A stretch of 41,093 nucleotides of DNA, taken from NCBI RefSeq assembly GCF_008369405.1, contig NZ_VSJJ01000013.1, forward strand, positions 290-41,382, written 5' to 3'. The notes under the pieces were generated by a model that saw only the letters and a list, made by a program, of their open reading frames with translations, searched no databases and had not been told where the DNA came from. The DNA is from Streptococcus cristatus (GTDB lineage: Bacteria > Bacillota > Bacilli > Lactobacillales > Streptococcaceae). The position numbers and the translations under genes were made by a program. The first letter of the stretch is position 1. The number at the start of each line of letters is the position of its first letter. Shown here one piece after another: positions 17,332 through 26,556 of the stretch.

Positions 17332-18681
17332 TTATAGGCGTGCATTCAATTCTGCACCAAGCTCTTCAAAGCCTGGTTTGCCCAGCAAAGCAAACATATT
17401 TTTCTTGTAAGCTTCAACACCTGGTTGGTCGAATGGGTTGATGGCATTCAAGTAGCCTGAAAGAGCGATTGCTAATTCGAAGAAGTAGATGGTATAGCCA
17501 AGAGTGAAGGCATCTTGCTCAGGAAGGGTTATATACATGTTTGGTACGTCACCGTCTGTGTGGGCAAGAAGAACACCGTCAGTCGCTTTTTTGTTTACAA
17601 AGTCAACGTCTTTACCTTGAAGGTAACCGAGTCCGTCAAGGTCTTCTTCCAAAGTAGGAATAATCACGTTCTTACGTGGTTTGTCAACACGGACAACAGT
17701 TTCAAACATGATACGAGTTCCTTCTTGGATAAATTGACCAAGTGAGTGCAAGTCAGTTGAGAAGTTAGCTGAAGTTGGGTAGATACCTTTTTGGTCTTTC
17801 CCTTCTGATTCACCAGCCAATTGTTTCCACCATTCTGAGAAGTATTGAAGTGATGGCTCGTAGTTTACCAAGATTTCAGTTGCATAGCCTTTGCGGTAAA
17901 GGATGTTACGAACGGCTGCGTATTGGTAAGCTTCATTTTCAGCAATCTTGTCTGAAGTATAATCTTTACGAGCTGCGTTAGCACCTTCCATAAGGGCTTT
18001 GATGTCAGCACCTGATGCAGCGATTGGAAGCAAACCAACTGCTGTCAAGACTGAGAAACGTCCACCGATGTCATCTGGAACCACAAATGTTTCCCAACCG
18101 TTGGCATCTGCTTCAACTTTCACAGCACCTTTGACGCGGTCAGTTGTTGCATAGATCCGTTTGTTGGCTTCTTCTTGGCCATATTTCTTAATCAAGAGTT
18201 CTTTGAAGACACGGAAAGCAATCGCTGGTTCAGTTGTTGTACCTGATTTAGAAATCACGTTTACTGAGAAGTCTTTGTCTGCTACGTACTCTACCAAGTC
18301 AGCAAGGTAAGTAGAGGAGATTGAGTTCCCAGCATAAAGGATTTGTGGGGCCTTGCGCTCTTCTTTTGTTTGCAAGTTTGCAAAGTGGTGGTTCAAGAAG
18401 TCGATAGCTGCTTTGGCACCGAGGTAAGATCCACCGATACCGATCACAACCAAGACATCGCTGTCTGACTTGATTTGCTCTGCAGCCTTCAAAATGCGGT
18501 CAAATTCTTCACGATCATAGTTTTCAGGAAGGTCCAACCAACCTAGGAAGTCGCTACCAGCACCTGTTCCTTTGCGGATCAATTCGTCTGCTGCAGTTAC
18601 TTGTGCTTGCATGTATTCCACTTCATGTGGGGCAACAAATTTATCTAAAACTTTTGAATAATCAAATTTAATATGTGACAT
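17332..18681 (-). CDS. pgi: Glucose-6-phosphate isomerase
   Basis: Pgi interconverts glucose-6-phosphate and fructose-6-phosphate at the top of glycolysis. The 449-residue protein has the sugar-phosphate-binding [12 protein letters not shown] (about residues 81-92), [16 protein letters not shown] (about 143-158), the catalytic region with [11 protein letters not shown] (about 200-210) and the C-terminal catalytic-Lys segment around [16 protein letters not shown]. The start [10 protein letters not shown] has GGAGGAAT upstream; the longer frame reaches into the promoter. Its promoter is TTGCTA-N17-TATGAT, with a cre-like sequence further upstream. Confidence 0.97.
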   Translation of the reverse strand: MSHIKFDYSKVLDKFVAPHEVEYMQAQVTAADELIRKGTGAGSDFLGWLDLPENYDREEFDRILKAAEQIKSDSDVLVVIGIGGSYLGAKAAIDFLNHHFANLQTKEERKAPQILYAGNSISSTYLADLVEYVADKDFSVNVISKSGTTTEPAIAFRVFKELLIKKYGQEEANKRIYATTDRVKGAVKVEADANGWETFVVPDDIGGRFSVLTAVGLLPIAASGADIKALMEGANAARKDYTSDKIAENEAYQYAAVRNILYRKGYATEILVNYEPSLQYFSEWWKQLAGESEGKDQKGIYPTSANFSTDLHSLGQFIQEGTRIMFETVVRVDKPRKNVIIPTLEEDLDGLGYLQGKDVDFVNKKATDGVLLAHTDGDVPNMYITLPEQDAFTLGYTIYFFELAIALSGYLNAINPFDQPGVEAYKKNMFALLGKPGFEELGAELNARL

Positions 18682-18709
18682 GATATTCCTCCATTTTTTC
18701 TTCCACTCT

Positions 18710-18738
18710 ATCATATCGCTTTCATACTTTTTTAGCAA
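18710..18738 (-). promoter_or_regulatory. pgi promoter
   Basis: Minus-strand TTGCTA (18733-18738), 17 bases, TATGAT (18710-18715), giving a leader of roughly 20-25 bases. Confidence 0.75.
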
Positions 18739-18750
18739 GTAATTCCTTCA

Positions 18751-18765
18751 ATGAAAACGCTTTAA
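18751..18765. promoter_or_regulatory. cre-like sequence upstream of pgi
   Basis: ATGAAAACGCTTTAA fits the cre consensus except at one position. It lies upstream of the -35 box, a position compatible with CcpA activation rather than repression. The evidence is sequence only. Confidence 0.35.
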
Positions 18766-19010
18766 TATAAAATTTTGTTAATTTTTTACAATTTTGCAAA
18801 TCCTAGACCAGAAGCGAACGCAATCGTTTGCGCAATCTGCTATTTTTACCAGAAAATTCCTGCCCCCAATTTCATGAGCAAGTTGAGATTTTCAGCGTCC
18901 TTTAGGCTTGATTGATTCAACATTGGAACCTAGTTCTCGCTTCGCTCAAACTACGTCAATGTCTCTAAACTCATCTTCCTCCTTCGGAGTTGATTCGTTA
19001 AGAGGCATAG
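18766..19010. other. Non-coding region between pgi and the SRP RNA gene
   Basis: No gene is seen. It holds a palindrome CGCAATCGTTTGCG at 18819-18832 with a LacI-family (MalR-like) operator shape, and an unassigned stretch at about 18900-19005 containing small inverted repeats such as CTCCTTCGGAG. The latter may be degenerate repeat DNA. Confidence 0.4.
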
Positions 19011-19088
19011 AAAAAGAGCACACAGTTCACTTCGCTTAGGGCTGCTGGATTCCTCCCCTGACCCGCTTCACGCAGAACTGTTGCTCCA
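19011..19088 (-). ncRNA. ffs: Small signal recognition particle RNA (4.5S/scRNA)
   Basis: The minus strand carries the conserved SRP RNA tip GTCAGGGGAGGAATCCAGC followed by AGCCC (within 19039-19064), with the GGGGAG loop and the asymmetric Ffh-binding bulge. The flanks pair to close the hairpin: 5' GAGCAACAGTTC with 3' GAACTGTGTGCTC, then a T-run ends the RNA. A TATACT -10 with TG extension at 19095-19103 places the start near 19088. The RNA binds Ffh and guides membrane-protein ribosomes to FtsY. The position next to tadA matches other Firmicutes. The RNA ends are inferred to within a few bases. Confidence 0.92.
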
Positions 19089-19094
19089 CTAATT

Positions 19095-19103
19095 AGTATA
19101 ACA
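19095..19103 (-). promoter_or_regulatory. Extended -10 promoter of the SRP RNA gene
   Basis: Minus-strand TGTTATACT has the extended -10 form. No strong -35 box is seen. It lies seven bases before the first paired base of the RNA. Confidence 0.65.
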
Positions 19104-19130
19104 CAAACTTTCTTTTTTGGCTAATTTTCT

Positions 19131-19598
19131 TTACTTTTTCCTACGATTTCTGAAAAAGTTCTGCATAATCGCCGCACATTCTTCTTCTAAAAGGCCGCTT
19201 TCAACCTCTACGCGATGATTCAACCGCTCATCCGTCAGAATATCGTAGAGACTACCCCCAGCCCCAAATTTCTGATTTTTCGCCCCATAGATCACCTTGG
19301 GAATTCGAGCCAAGCCGATGGCGCCACTGCACATGACGCAGGGCTCAATCGTGACAAAAAGCGTCGTATCCAGCAGACGCCAGCTATTTTCCTGCTGATT
19401 GGCCTCTTCAATGGCCATGATTTCCGCATGCATGACTGCCCGCTGCAACTCCTCACGCGCATTATGCCCGCGTCCGATAATCTGACCATCCTTGACCAAG
19501 ACACAACCAATCGGTATTTCATCATTGGCAAGGGCAATCTCTGCCTCCTTCAGAGCTTCCCTCATAAACATTTCTTTTTCCTCTATCGTGTAGTCCAT
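19131..19598 (-). CDS. tadA: tRNA-specific adenosine deaminase
   Basis: TadA deaminates A34 of tRNA-Arg(ACG) to inosine. The 155-residue protein carries the zinc site His58-Ala-Glu60 in AVMHAEIMAIEEA and Cys87/Cys90 in PCVMCSGAI. The start MDYTIEEKEM is preferred because the upstream ATG at 19631 lies inside the -10 box of the gene's own promoter. The spacing to the SRP RNA promoter is short, and read-through into the RNA is possible. Confidence 0.95.
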   Translation of the reverse strand: MDYTIEEKEMFMREALKEAEIALANDEIPIGCVLVKDGQIIGRGHNAREELQRAVMHAEIMAIEEANQQENSWRLLDTTLFVTIEPCVMCSGAIGLARIPKVIYGAKNQKFGAGGSLYDILTDERLNHRVEVESGLLEEECAAIMQNFFRNRRKK

Positions 19599-19629
19599 CT
19601 CTTCCCTCTTCCTTTCAGTTCCTTTGTTC

Positions 19630-19659
19630 ATTATACCACAGGCAGCTTATAACTCACAA
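19630..19659 (-). promoter_or_regulatory. tadA promoter
   Basis: Minus-strand TTGTGA (19654-19659), 18 bases, TATAAT (19630-19635) with TGG extension. Confidence 0.75.
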
Positions 19660-19680
19660 AAAAGCCGCCGATTGGGCGAC
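19658..19680 (-). terminator. Terminator between the ABC islet and tadA
   Basis: Minus-strand GTCGCC-CAATC-GGCGGC followed by TTTTTTG. It insulates the tadA promoter from transcription of the ABC gene upstream. Confidence 0.7.
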
Positions 19681-19712
19681 TCTTATGGGAGATTATTATG
19701 AAAAAGTTTAGG

Positions 19713-19740
19713 AGGTTTAAACAAAGTTAGGAGGTCTTTG
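19713..19740 (+). repeat. Direct repeat TTAGGAGGT with 19-bp period
   Basis: Two copies of TTAGGAGGT start 19 bases apart in the non-coding stretch between the ABC gene debris and tadA. Just upstream, a plus-strand GGGAG-ATG pair opens a 10-codon frame, MKKFRRFKQS. The repeats could be regulator sites or tandem ribosome binding sites; nothing decides. Confidence 0.35.
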
Positions 19741-19779
19741 TTCATGCTTCTAGTATAGCTGGCCTATCTTAAATAAAGC

Positions 19780-19854
19780 TTAAGCTCTCTGAGTATTGAT
19801 GATTTTGGAAATATCGCCACTTAGAATCTCAAAAATATCAGACAAATTGCTGGC
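19780..19854 (-). pseudogene. Possible 3' remnant of a lost gene
   Basis: A minus-strand frame with protein-like composition, ASNLSDIFEILSGDISKII then NTQRA and stop, is closed upstream by two consecutive stops. It has no start or ribosome binding site. It may be the tail of a gene once following the ABC transporter. Family not recognised. Confidence 0.3.
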
Positions 19855-19894
19855 TTACTACTCTTTGTCGCAGAAACAACTATTGTGACATCAC

Positions 19895-21472
19895 TCATCC
19901 TTTACGTAACTCAAGGATTTGGTCATAGCGCTCTTCTTCATCAATATGATGGGCTATTTCCAGCACAGTGATCGGTAAAGAAAAGATCAGGTCTCTAACC
20001 AGACGACTATTTTTTTCATCCAAAGCTGATGTCACTTCGTCCGCTAATAAAATATCCTTCTCACGTAAGAGAAAACGAGCTAATTCCAATCTGACACGTT
20101 GACCTCCTGAAATGTTTTCACCATTATTATGAATCTCTACATTCAAAATATCCTGAAATTCATCTATTAAGCCAACTCGGCCCAATACCTCCAATAATTC
20201 ATGATCCTGAAAAGGCTGACCAAAAGTTAGATTATAGCGGATAGTATCGTTAAACAGGAAGGGATGCTGACTAATTAAACCGATATTCCTTTGGAAATGA
20301 CTCGTTATCTGATTGCCATTATACTGAACGAAAATGTCTCCCTCATCACATACTTCTTCTCCTAAAATCAAGCGAAAAAGAGTCGTCTTACCAGACCCAC
20401 TCGGCCCTTTGATTAAGACCTTCTGACCTACTGAAATCGTCGCCGTCAAATCAGAAAAAAGTTGACGTCCAGCAAAGCTTTTTGAAATATGATTTAATCG
20501 CAAAGATTCAAGATTTTCGACAAATTGATCCCTTGTCTCTTCAAAATCAGGTTCTTCTTCGATAATTTTAAACAGGCGGTTCGCAGTTGGTAGGGCACCT
20601 TGGAGATTGGCTGCACTGTACATCAGAGTTTGAATCGGTTCGACCAGCATCCCCGCAGCCACATACATAGAAATAAGGCTTGTGATGGAAATAGAATTCC
20701 CCTGCAAACTCAAATAAAAGCCTAAAGCAAGAGGAACAACCTGACTAAAAAAGATCATAAAACCATTAAAGAAAAAAATAATATTATGTGTAAAACAAAA
20801 TCTTTGGATGGCTCTTTGATATTCTCCGTTTAAATCATTCACTCGCTCTTCATTCAGCTTCATGGCCTGATTAATCCGTAAGGTTTGGCTGCCTTGCATA
20901 CTATCTGAGACAAGCCCATGTAATTTTGTTCTAAGTTTGGACCAGCTGTCTCCTGAATCTTGTAAACGACGATTCATGATGAACTGAGGAATTGGTCTCA
21001 TAATCGTAAAAATCACAAAAATAAGTCCTAAGAGAAAATTTTGTGAAACAATGTAAATGGCTGTGACAAGGGCTACAAATCCCCAACTCACCATAACATT
21101 TATATTTTCTAAATAATTATCACCCACATATTCCATATCTTGAGTTAGCAGACTAACTTTTTCATCATTGGAAAATTTAGGATTCAATATGACCTTTTTA
21201 AATAAAAGAGCACGGACACTTTTGTTAATTTCCCTTCGAAAGATATTGTGCGAATGGTTTGAAAACAGCATCAGACTATAGATAACAAGATAGACAGACA
21301 AACCAAATAAAGCAAAATTGAGAATCTTTTCATAAGAAAGGCCGTCTTGATCCAACTTCAAAGCCTTTGTTAAAATCAGAGGTTGCGCCAACACCAAACC
21401 ACTATTCACAATACGCCCTAGAAAAATAGGAAAAAGGTACTTCTTATCAATGTACTTGTAAATATTTCTCAT
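19895..21472 (-). CDS. ABC exporter (fused permease/ATPase), substrate unknown
   Basis: A 525-residue half-transporter. The membrane domain covers about residues 10-290 with five to six helices. The nucleotide-binding domain has Walker A GPSGSGKTT (about 350-358), signature ISGGQRVRLELARFLL, Walker B DILLADEVTSALD with the catalytic Glu, and H-loop His in EIAHHIDEE. It is somewhat shorter than usual for an exporter (570-600). Such single ABC genes often export peptides or act in homodimers. Codon use is more AT-rich than the neighbouring purA and tadA, and gene debris lies downstream, so recent transfer is plausible. The start MRNIYKY has AGGTG six bases upstream; GTG and ATG codons just before it are alternatives. 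Confidence 0.85.
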   Translation of the reverse strand: MRNIYKYIDKKYLFPIFLGRIVNSGLVLAQPLILTKALKLDQDGLSYEKILNFALFGLSVYLVIYSLMLFSNHSHNIFRREINKSVRALLFKKVILNPKFSNDEKVSLLTQDMEYVGDNYLENINVMVSWGFVALVTAIYIVSQNFLLGLIFVIFTIMRPIPQFIMNRRLQDSGDSWSKLRTKLHGLVSDSMQGSQTLRINQAMKLNEERVNDLNGEYQRAIQRFCFTHNIIFFFNGFMIFFSQVVPLALGFYLSLQGNSISITSLISMYVAAGMLVEPIQTLMYSAANLQGALPTANRLFKIIEEEPDFEETRDQFVENLESLRLNHISKSFAGRQLFSDLTATISVGQKVLIKGPSGSGKTTLFRLILGEEVCDEGDIFVQYNGNQITSHFQRNIGLISQHPFLFNDTIRYNLTFGQPFQDHELLEVLGRVGLIDEFQDILNVEIHNNGENISGGQRVRLELARFLLREKDILLADEVTSALDEKNSRLVRDLIFSLPITVLEIAHHIDEEERYDQILELRKG

Positions 21473-21518
21473 AATCATCACCTATCAAAATAGAAAAGTG
21501 CAGATTCTAATAGATATC

Positions 21519-21539
21519 GTGACAAATTCACATCGTCAC
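21519..21539. promoter_or_regulatory. Inverted repeat in the ABC gene leader
   Basis: GTGAC-N11-GTCAC lies between the promoter and the start codon. It may be an operator for a local regulator, or a weak plus-strand terminator given the T-run at 21540-21545. Confidence 0.35.
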
Positions 21540-21568
21540 TTTTTTATCTGTGCAATTTAATTATAACT

Positions 21569-21597
21569 ATTATACATTTATTGAAATAGTAAATCAA
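21569..21597 (-). promoter_or_regulatory. Promoter of the lone ABC exporter gene
   Basis: Minus-strand TTGATT (21592-21597), 17 bases, TATAAT (21569-21574). It leaves a leader of nearly 100 bases that contains the GTGAC inverted repeat. Confidence 0.75.
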
Positions 21598-21611
21598 GAA
21601 TCTCTAAAAGA

Positions 21612-22256
21612 TTAGCCTATAAAAGCTGCAATATCGCTAACTTCTTGGGCAATATAGGTGGCGCCGGCTTCTTCCAATTCTTCCCTGCTACCAAAGCCAT
21701 AAAGGACACCGATAGAATCAATCTTTTGCGCCTGAGCGCCAAGCACATCATGCTCCCTGTCTCCAATCATGATGGTATGCGCCAAGTCTGTAATCTGATT
21801 TTGTTCTAAGGCATACTGGATAACATCGCTTTTTTTACTACGTTTTCTGTCCATGGTCGCGCCAGCGACAAAGTCAAAATAGTCATATAAACCAAAATGT
21901 TTGAGAATTTGAATGGAAAATTCTTCAGGTTTTGACGTAGCTACAATCAACTGTTTGCCAGCCTGCTTGAGAGAAGCCAACAAGTCAGGGATACCTGGAT
22001 AGACCTCATTTTCAGAAAGGCCTTTTTCAGAAAAGTACTCATGATAGTAGTCAATGGCCTTTAAACATTCTTCCTTAGAAAATCCATAAAAGCGCTCAAA
22101 AGAATCCTGCAAGGGCGGACCGATAAAAACTCTTAATGCTTTCTTGTCTGGCACTTCAATCCCATATTTTCCTAAGGCATAGGCCACCGAGTTAGTAATC
22201 CCTAGTTCTGAATTGGTCAAGGTACCGTCTAGGTCAAATAAAATCGTTTGATACAT
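21612..22256 (-). CDS. HAD-superfamily hydrolase (phosphoglycolate phosphatase-like)
   Basis: A 214-residue HAD phosphatase. Motif I is ILFDLDGTLTNSE (residues 5-17), motif II VATSKP (about 105-110), motif III Lys within DRKRSKKSD and motif IV MIGDREHDVLGA (about 163-174). A four-helix cap is inserted after motif I, as in the Gph/PpaX group. The substrate cannot be fixed: phosphoglycolate, pyrophosphate or nucleotide monophosphates are all seen in close relatives. AGAGGAAAAA precedes the ATG. One copy of the ~180-bp repeat lies directly upstream. Confidence 0.9.
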   Translation of the reverse strand: MYQTILFDLDGTLTNSELGITNSVAYALGKYGIEVPDKKALRVFIGPPLQDSFERFYGFSKEECLKAIDYYHEYFSEKGLSENEVYPGIPDLLASLKQAGKQLIVATSKPEEFSIQILKHFGLYDYFDFVAGATMDRKRSKKSDVIQYALEQNQITDLAHTIMIGDREHDVLGAQAQKIDSIGVLYGFGSREELEEAGATYIAQEVSDIAAFIG

Positions 22257-22280
22257 TTTTTCCTCTTTCTGTTTTCCAAA

Positions 22281-22458
22281 AGAGGCTGGGACAAAAGTCC
22301 TAGCCTCTCAATTGTCTTTTGATTGTCGAGCAAGACGCAGTGGTTGAGTGGGCTCTACTAGGCTGATTTCATCAGCTTTTAGAGCCTTACTCAACTGTGC
22401 AGAGGTGGGACGACGAAATCGAATTCTAACGAATTACCGATTTCTGTCCTACTCTCTT
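22281..22458 (+). repeat. ~180-bp streptococcal intergenic repeat, copy 1
   Basis: It lies between purA (3' end) and the HAD phosphatase gene. It folds into three hairpins: AGGCTGGGAC-AAAA-GTCCTAGCCT; a long central stem starting GTTGAG and ending CTCAAC with apex GCTGATTTCATCAGC; and a last stem around AATTCTAACGAATT closed by GGGAC/GTCCT. The ends AGAGGCTGGGACA and TGTCCTACTCTCTT are imperfect terminal inverted repeats. Copies 2 and 3 are at 28716-28894 and 37658-37838. Confidence 0.9.
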
Positions 22459-22470
22459 GTCTTCATTTGC

Positions 22471-23796
<1,326 letters not shown>

Positions 23797-23810
23797 TTAA
23801 TCTACAAGGC

Positions 23811-23827
23811 AGGAGTTTCACCTGCAA
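23811..23827 (-). promoter_or_regulatory. Hairpin in the purA leader
   Basis: GCAGG-TGAAACT-CCTGC in the 5' untranslated region of purA. It is too small to be a purine riboswitch aptamer. It may affect transcript stability. Confidence 0.35.
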
Positions 23828-23843
23828 ACGTATCTTACACTTT

Positions 23844-23872
23844 ATTATAAGAGAATTTTGATTTTTTTTCAA
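23844..23872 (-). promoter_or_regulatory. purA promoter
   Basis: Minus-strand TTGAAA (23867-23872), 17 bases, TATAAT (23844-23849). Confidence 0.8.
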
Positions 23873-23898
23873 GATTGGGCGACTTTTGAATTTGGATT

Positions 23899-23916
23899 TT
23901 CGCTTTTAAAAGCGAA
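23899..23916. promoter_or_regulatory. Perfect 18-bp palindrome between purA and gshAB promoters
   Basis: TTCGCTTTTAAAAGCGAA is fully self-complementary and lies between the two divergent promoters. It has no adjacent T-run, so an operator is more likely than a terminator. The binding protein is unknown. Confidence 0.4.
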
Positions 23917-24023
23917 TTACTCTTTTCTAAAATTTCTATTTTCCTGAAATAATTCCACAAAACGCCAAGAAAAGTTCGGAAATCTCTCAGAACCGTAGTG
24001 AATAGTTGTTTTCTGACCTTTTT

Positions 24024-24029
24024 TATAAT
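24024..24029 (+). promoter_or_regulatory. -10 box of gshAB
   Basis: TATAAT about 35 bases before the gshAB start. No clear -35 box is found at the normal distance. Confidence 0.5.
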
Positions 24030-24062
24030 AGACTGAAAGTACCATATTAAGGACGGAAAAAC

Positions 24063-26318
24063 ATGATGACTATTGATCGTTTACTCGAAAAGCTAGACCC
24101 TGCCAGCCCGATCTTACAGGCGACTTTTGGACTGGAAAGAGAATCCCTGCGCGTGACAGAGGCAGGGACACTGGCATCAACTCCTCATCCCAGCTCTTTG
24201 GGCTCTCGGACTTTTCATCCCTATATCCAGACAGATTTTAGCGAGCAACAGCTCGAATTGATTACGCCCATTGCCTCTTCAACTCAGGAGGCTCATCGCC
24301 TGCTGGGTGCCATTACTGATGTGACTGGACGCTCCATCTCGCGAGAAGAACTCATGTGGCCCTTGTCCATGCCTCCCCAGCTCCGAGAAGACGAGATTGA
24401 GATTGCCCACCTCGAGAATGCCTACGAACTCCGTTATCGTCAAGGTTTAGCGGAGAAGTATGGCAAGCGACTCCAGACCATTTCCGGCATTCATTACAAT
24501 ATCGAGCTAGGAAAAGATTTGATGACAGCCCTCTTTGAGGCTAGTGACTTCACCTCCCTCAAAGATTTTAAAAATGCTCTCTATCTCAAATTGGCTCGTA
24601 ATTTCCTCCGTTTCCGCTGGTTCTTGACCTATCTTTATGGTGCAGCTCCACTGGCAGAAGCTGGCTTTTACGACAAGCAAGTTGAGGCTCCTGTCCGTTC
24701 ACTCCGCAATAGCCATCATGGATATGTCAATGAGGAGCATGTCCATGTCTCATTTAGCTCGCTGGAAAGCTATGTCTCAGACATCGAGGCCTATGTCAAG
24801 TCTGGTGACTTAAGTGCAGAAAAGGAATTTTACTCGCCCGTACGCTTTCGCGGTCAAAAACGAAATCGAGATTACCTAGAACAAGGCATTACTTACTTGG
24901 AGCTGCGCTGTTTCGACCTCAATCCATTTGATGTCTTGGGCATCAGTCAAGAAACCTTGGACACAGTCCATCTCTTTCTCTTGGCTCTCTTGTGGCTAGA
25001 TGATGTGACAGATAGCGATGCGCAGCTACAAGCTTCCTATGCTCTCAACGATGCTATTGCTCTGGCTCACCCCTTGACTCCTCTACCCGCAGAGGCCGAC
25101 AGCTCTGCTATTCTCCAAGCTATGGAAAATGTGATCCAGCATTTCAATCTCCCTGACGCCTATCGGCAATTACTAGCACAAGTCAGAGCTACACTGGCTG
25201 ACCCCAAACTGACTCTGGCAGGGCAATTATTGCCTCATATTGTGAAAAATTCCCTCTCAGCTTTTGGACTTGCAAAAGCACAGGAATATCGAGATTACGC
25301 CTGGACTGCGCCCTACGCTCTCAAGGGCTATGAAAAGATGGAGCTTTCCACTCAAATGCTGATGTTTGACGCTCTCCAGAAAGGCCTTCATCTCGAAATC
25401 TTAGATGAAAATGACCAATTTCTCAAACTCTGGCATGGTCAGCATGTAGAGTATGTCAAGAACGGCAACATGACCTCCAAGGATAACTATATCATCCCTC
25501 TAGCCATGGCTAATAAAACAGTCACCAAAAAGATTTTGGCAGCAGCTGATTTTCCCGTTCCGGCTGGAGCAGAGTTTTCTTCTCTCGAAGAAGGTTTGGC
25601 CTATTACCCTTTGATGCAGGACCGACAAATTGTCGTCAAACCCAAGTCAACCAACTTCGGACTGGGCATCTCTATCTTCCAAGAACCGGCTAGTCTGGAA
25701 GCTTATCGCAAGGCTTTGGAGATTGCTTTTTCAGAAGACGCCGCCGTCTTGGTGGAGGAATTTATCGCTGGAACGGAGTACCGCTTCTTTGTCTTAGACG
25801 GTCAATGTGAGGCAGTTCTCTTGCGCGTGGCCGCTAATGTGGTCGGAGACGGTCAACACACCGTGAGAGAATTAGTTGCTATCAAAAACGACAATCCCCT
25901 ACGCGGGCGCGACCATCGTTCACCGCTCGAAATCATTGAACTAGGGGACATTGAACTGCTTATGCTGGACCAGCAAGGCTACGGATCAGATGATATCCTG
26001 CCTGCTGGTGTCAAAGTTGACTTGCGGCGCAATTCCAATATTTCTACTGGCGGAGACTCGATTGATGTGACTGAAAGTATGCACTCATCTTATAAGGAAC
26101 TCGCTGCGGACATGGCACAAGCTATGGGAGCTTGGGCCTGTGGCGTTGACCTTATCATCCCTGACAACTCTGCTATTTCTACAAAAGAAAATCCCAACTG
26201 TACCTGCATCGAGCTCAACTTCAACCCCTCTATGTATATGCACACCTATTGTGCTGAGGGGCCGGGACAAAGCATCACGCCGAAAATACTGGCCAAACTT
26301 TTCCCAGAAATGGACTGA
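24063..26318 (+). CDS. gshAB: Bifunctional glutamate-cysteine ligase / glutathione synthetase
   Basis: GshAB (GshF) makes glutathione in one polypeptide: glutamate plus cysteine to gamma-glutamylcysteine, then addition of glycine, each with ATP. The 751-residue length is normal. The N-terminal ligase domain (about 1-470) has FGLERESLRV (residues 22-31), QTDFSEQQLELITP (about 55-68) and RCFDLNPFD (about 281-289). The C-terminal ATP-grasp domain (about 490-751) has VVKPKSTNFGLGI, VEEFIAGTEYRFFVLDG and the metal-binding CIELNFNPSMYMHTY near the end. AAGGACGG lies before the double ATG. It supports thiol-based peroxide defence, matching tpx and the metal genes nearby. Confidence 0.97.
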   Translation: MMTIDRLLEKLDPASPILQATFGLERESLRVTEAGTLASTPHPSSLGSRTFHPYIQTDFSEQQLELITPIASSTQEAHRLLGAITDVTGRSISREELMWPLSMPPQLREDEIEIAHLENAYELRYRQGLAEKYGKRLQTISGIHYNIELGKDLMTALFEASDFTSLKDFKNALYLKLARNFLRFRWFLTYLYGAAPLAEAGFYDKQVEAPVRSLRNSHHGYVNEEHVHVSFSSLESYVSDIEAYVKSGDLSAEKEFYSPVRFRGQKRNRDYLEQGITYLELRCFDLNPFDVLGISQETLDTVHLFLLALLWLDDVTDSDAQLQASYALNDAIALAHPLTPLPAEADSSAILQAMENVIQHFNLPDAYRQLLAQVRATLADPKLTLAGQLLPHIVKNSLSAFGLAKAQEYRDYAWTAPYALKGYEKMELSTQMLMFDALQKGLHLEILDENDQFLKLWHGQHVEYVKNGNMTSKDNYIIPLAMANKTVTKKILAAADFPVPAGAEFSSLEEGLAYYPLMQDRQIVVKPKSTNFGLGISIFQEPASLEAYRKALEIAFSEDAAVLVEEFIAGTEYRFFVLDGQCEAVLLRVAANVVGDGQHTVRELVAIKNDNPLRGRDHRSPLEIIELGDIELLMLDQQGYGSDDILPAGVKVDLRRNSNISTGGDSIDVTESMHSSYKELAADMAQAMGAWACGVDLIIPDNSAISTKENPNCTCIELNFNPSMYMHTYCAEGPGQSITPKILAKLFPEMD

Positions 26319-26327
26319 TAAAACAAG

Positions 26328-26356
26328 AATCGCAAGGAATACCCTGCGATTTTTGC
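26328..26356 (+). terminator. gshAB terminator
   Basis: AATCGCA...TGCGATT with an inner GG/CC pair, followed by TTTTTG, ten bases after the stop. Confidence 0.8.
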
Positions 26357-26513
26357 TTGTCTACTTACAATAATTTTGCTTTCCAAACAAGGCATCCTTT
26401 CGGAAAAGGAAGCAAAGCTCTTTCTTGATGAAGCAAGCATTCTCAATAAATCTAAAAACATATCTGAATATATAAAATCATTGCACTCTTTATCCTTCAA
26501 AAATCAGCTTTTA

Positions 26514-26522
26514 TGTTAAAAT
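26514..26522 (+). promoter_or_regulatory. Extended -10 promoter of xpaC-telA
   Basis: TGTTAAAAT, about 35 bases before xpaC, preceded by AT-rich DNA without a good -35 box. Confidence 0.5.
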
Positions 26523-26556
26523 AGAGATAACATATTGAGTAGAAAGAGAAAGGTTC

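Noticed and set aside
19898..19975. Small gene overlapping the ABC exporter stop by ATGA
   Set aside because: The 25-codon frame starting at that ATG (running leftward on the minus strand) lacks a spaced ribosome binding site and competes with the remnant in another frame. It is most likely chance.
22281..22458. BOX or RUP element as identity of the ~180-bp repeat
   Set aside because: The end sequences and the three-hairpin layout do not match the BOX or RUP elements I know from pneumococcus, so I left the family unnamed.
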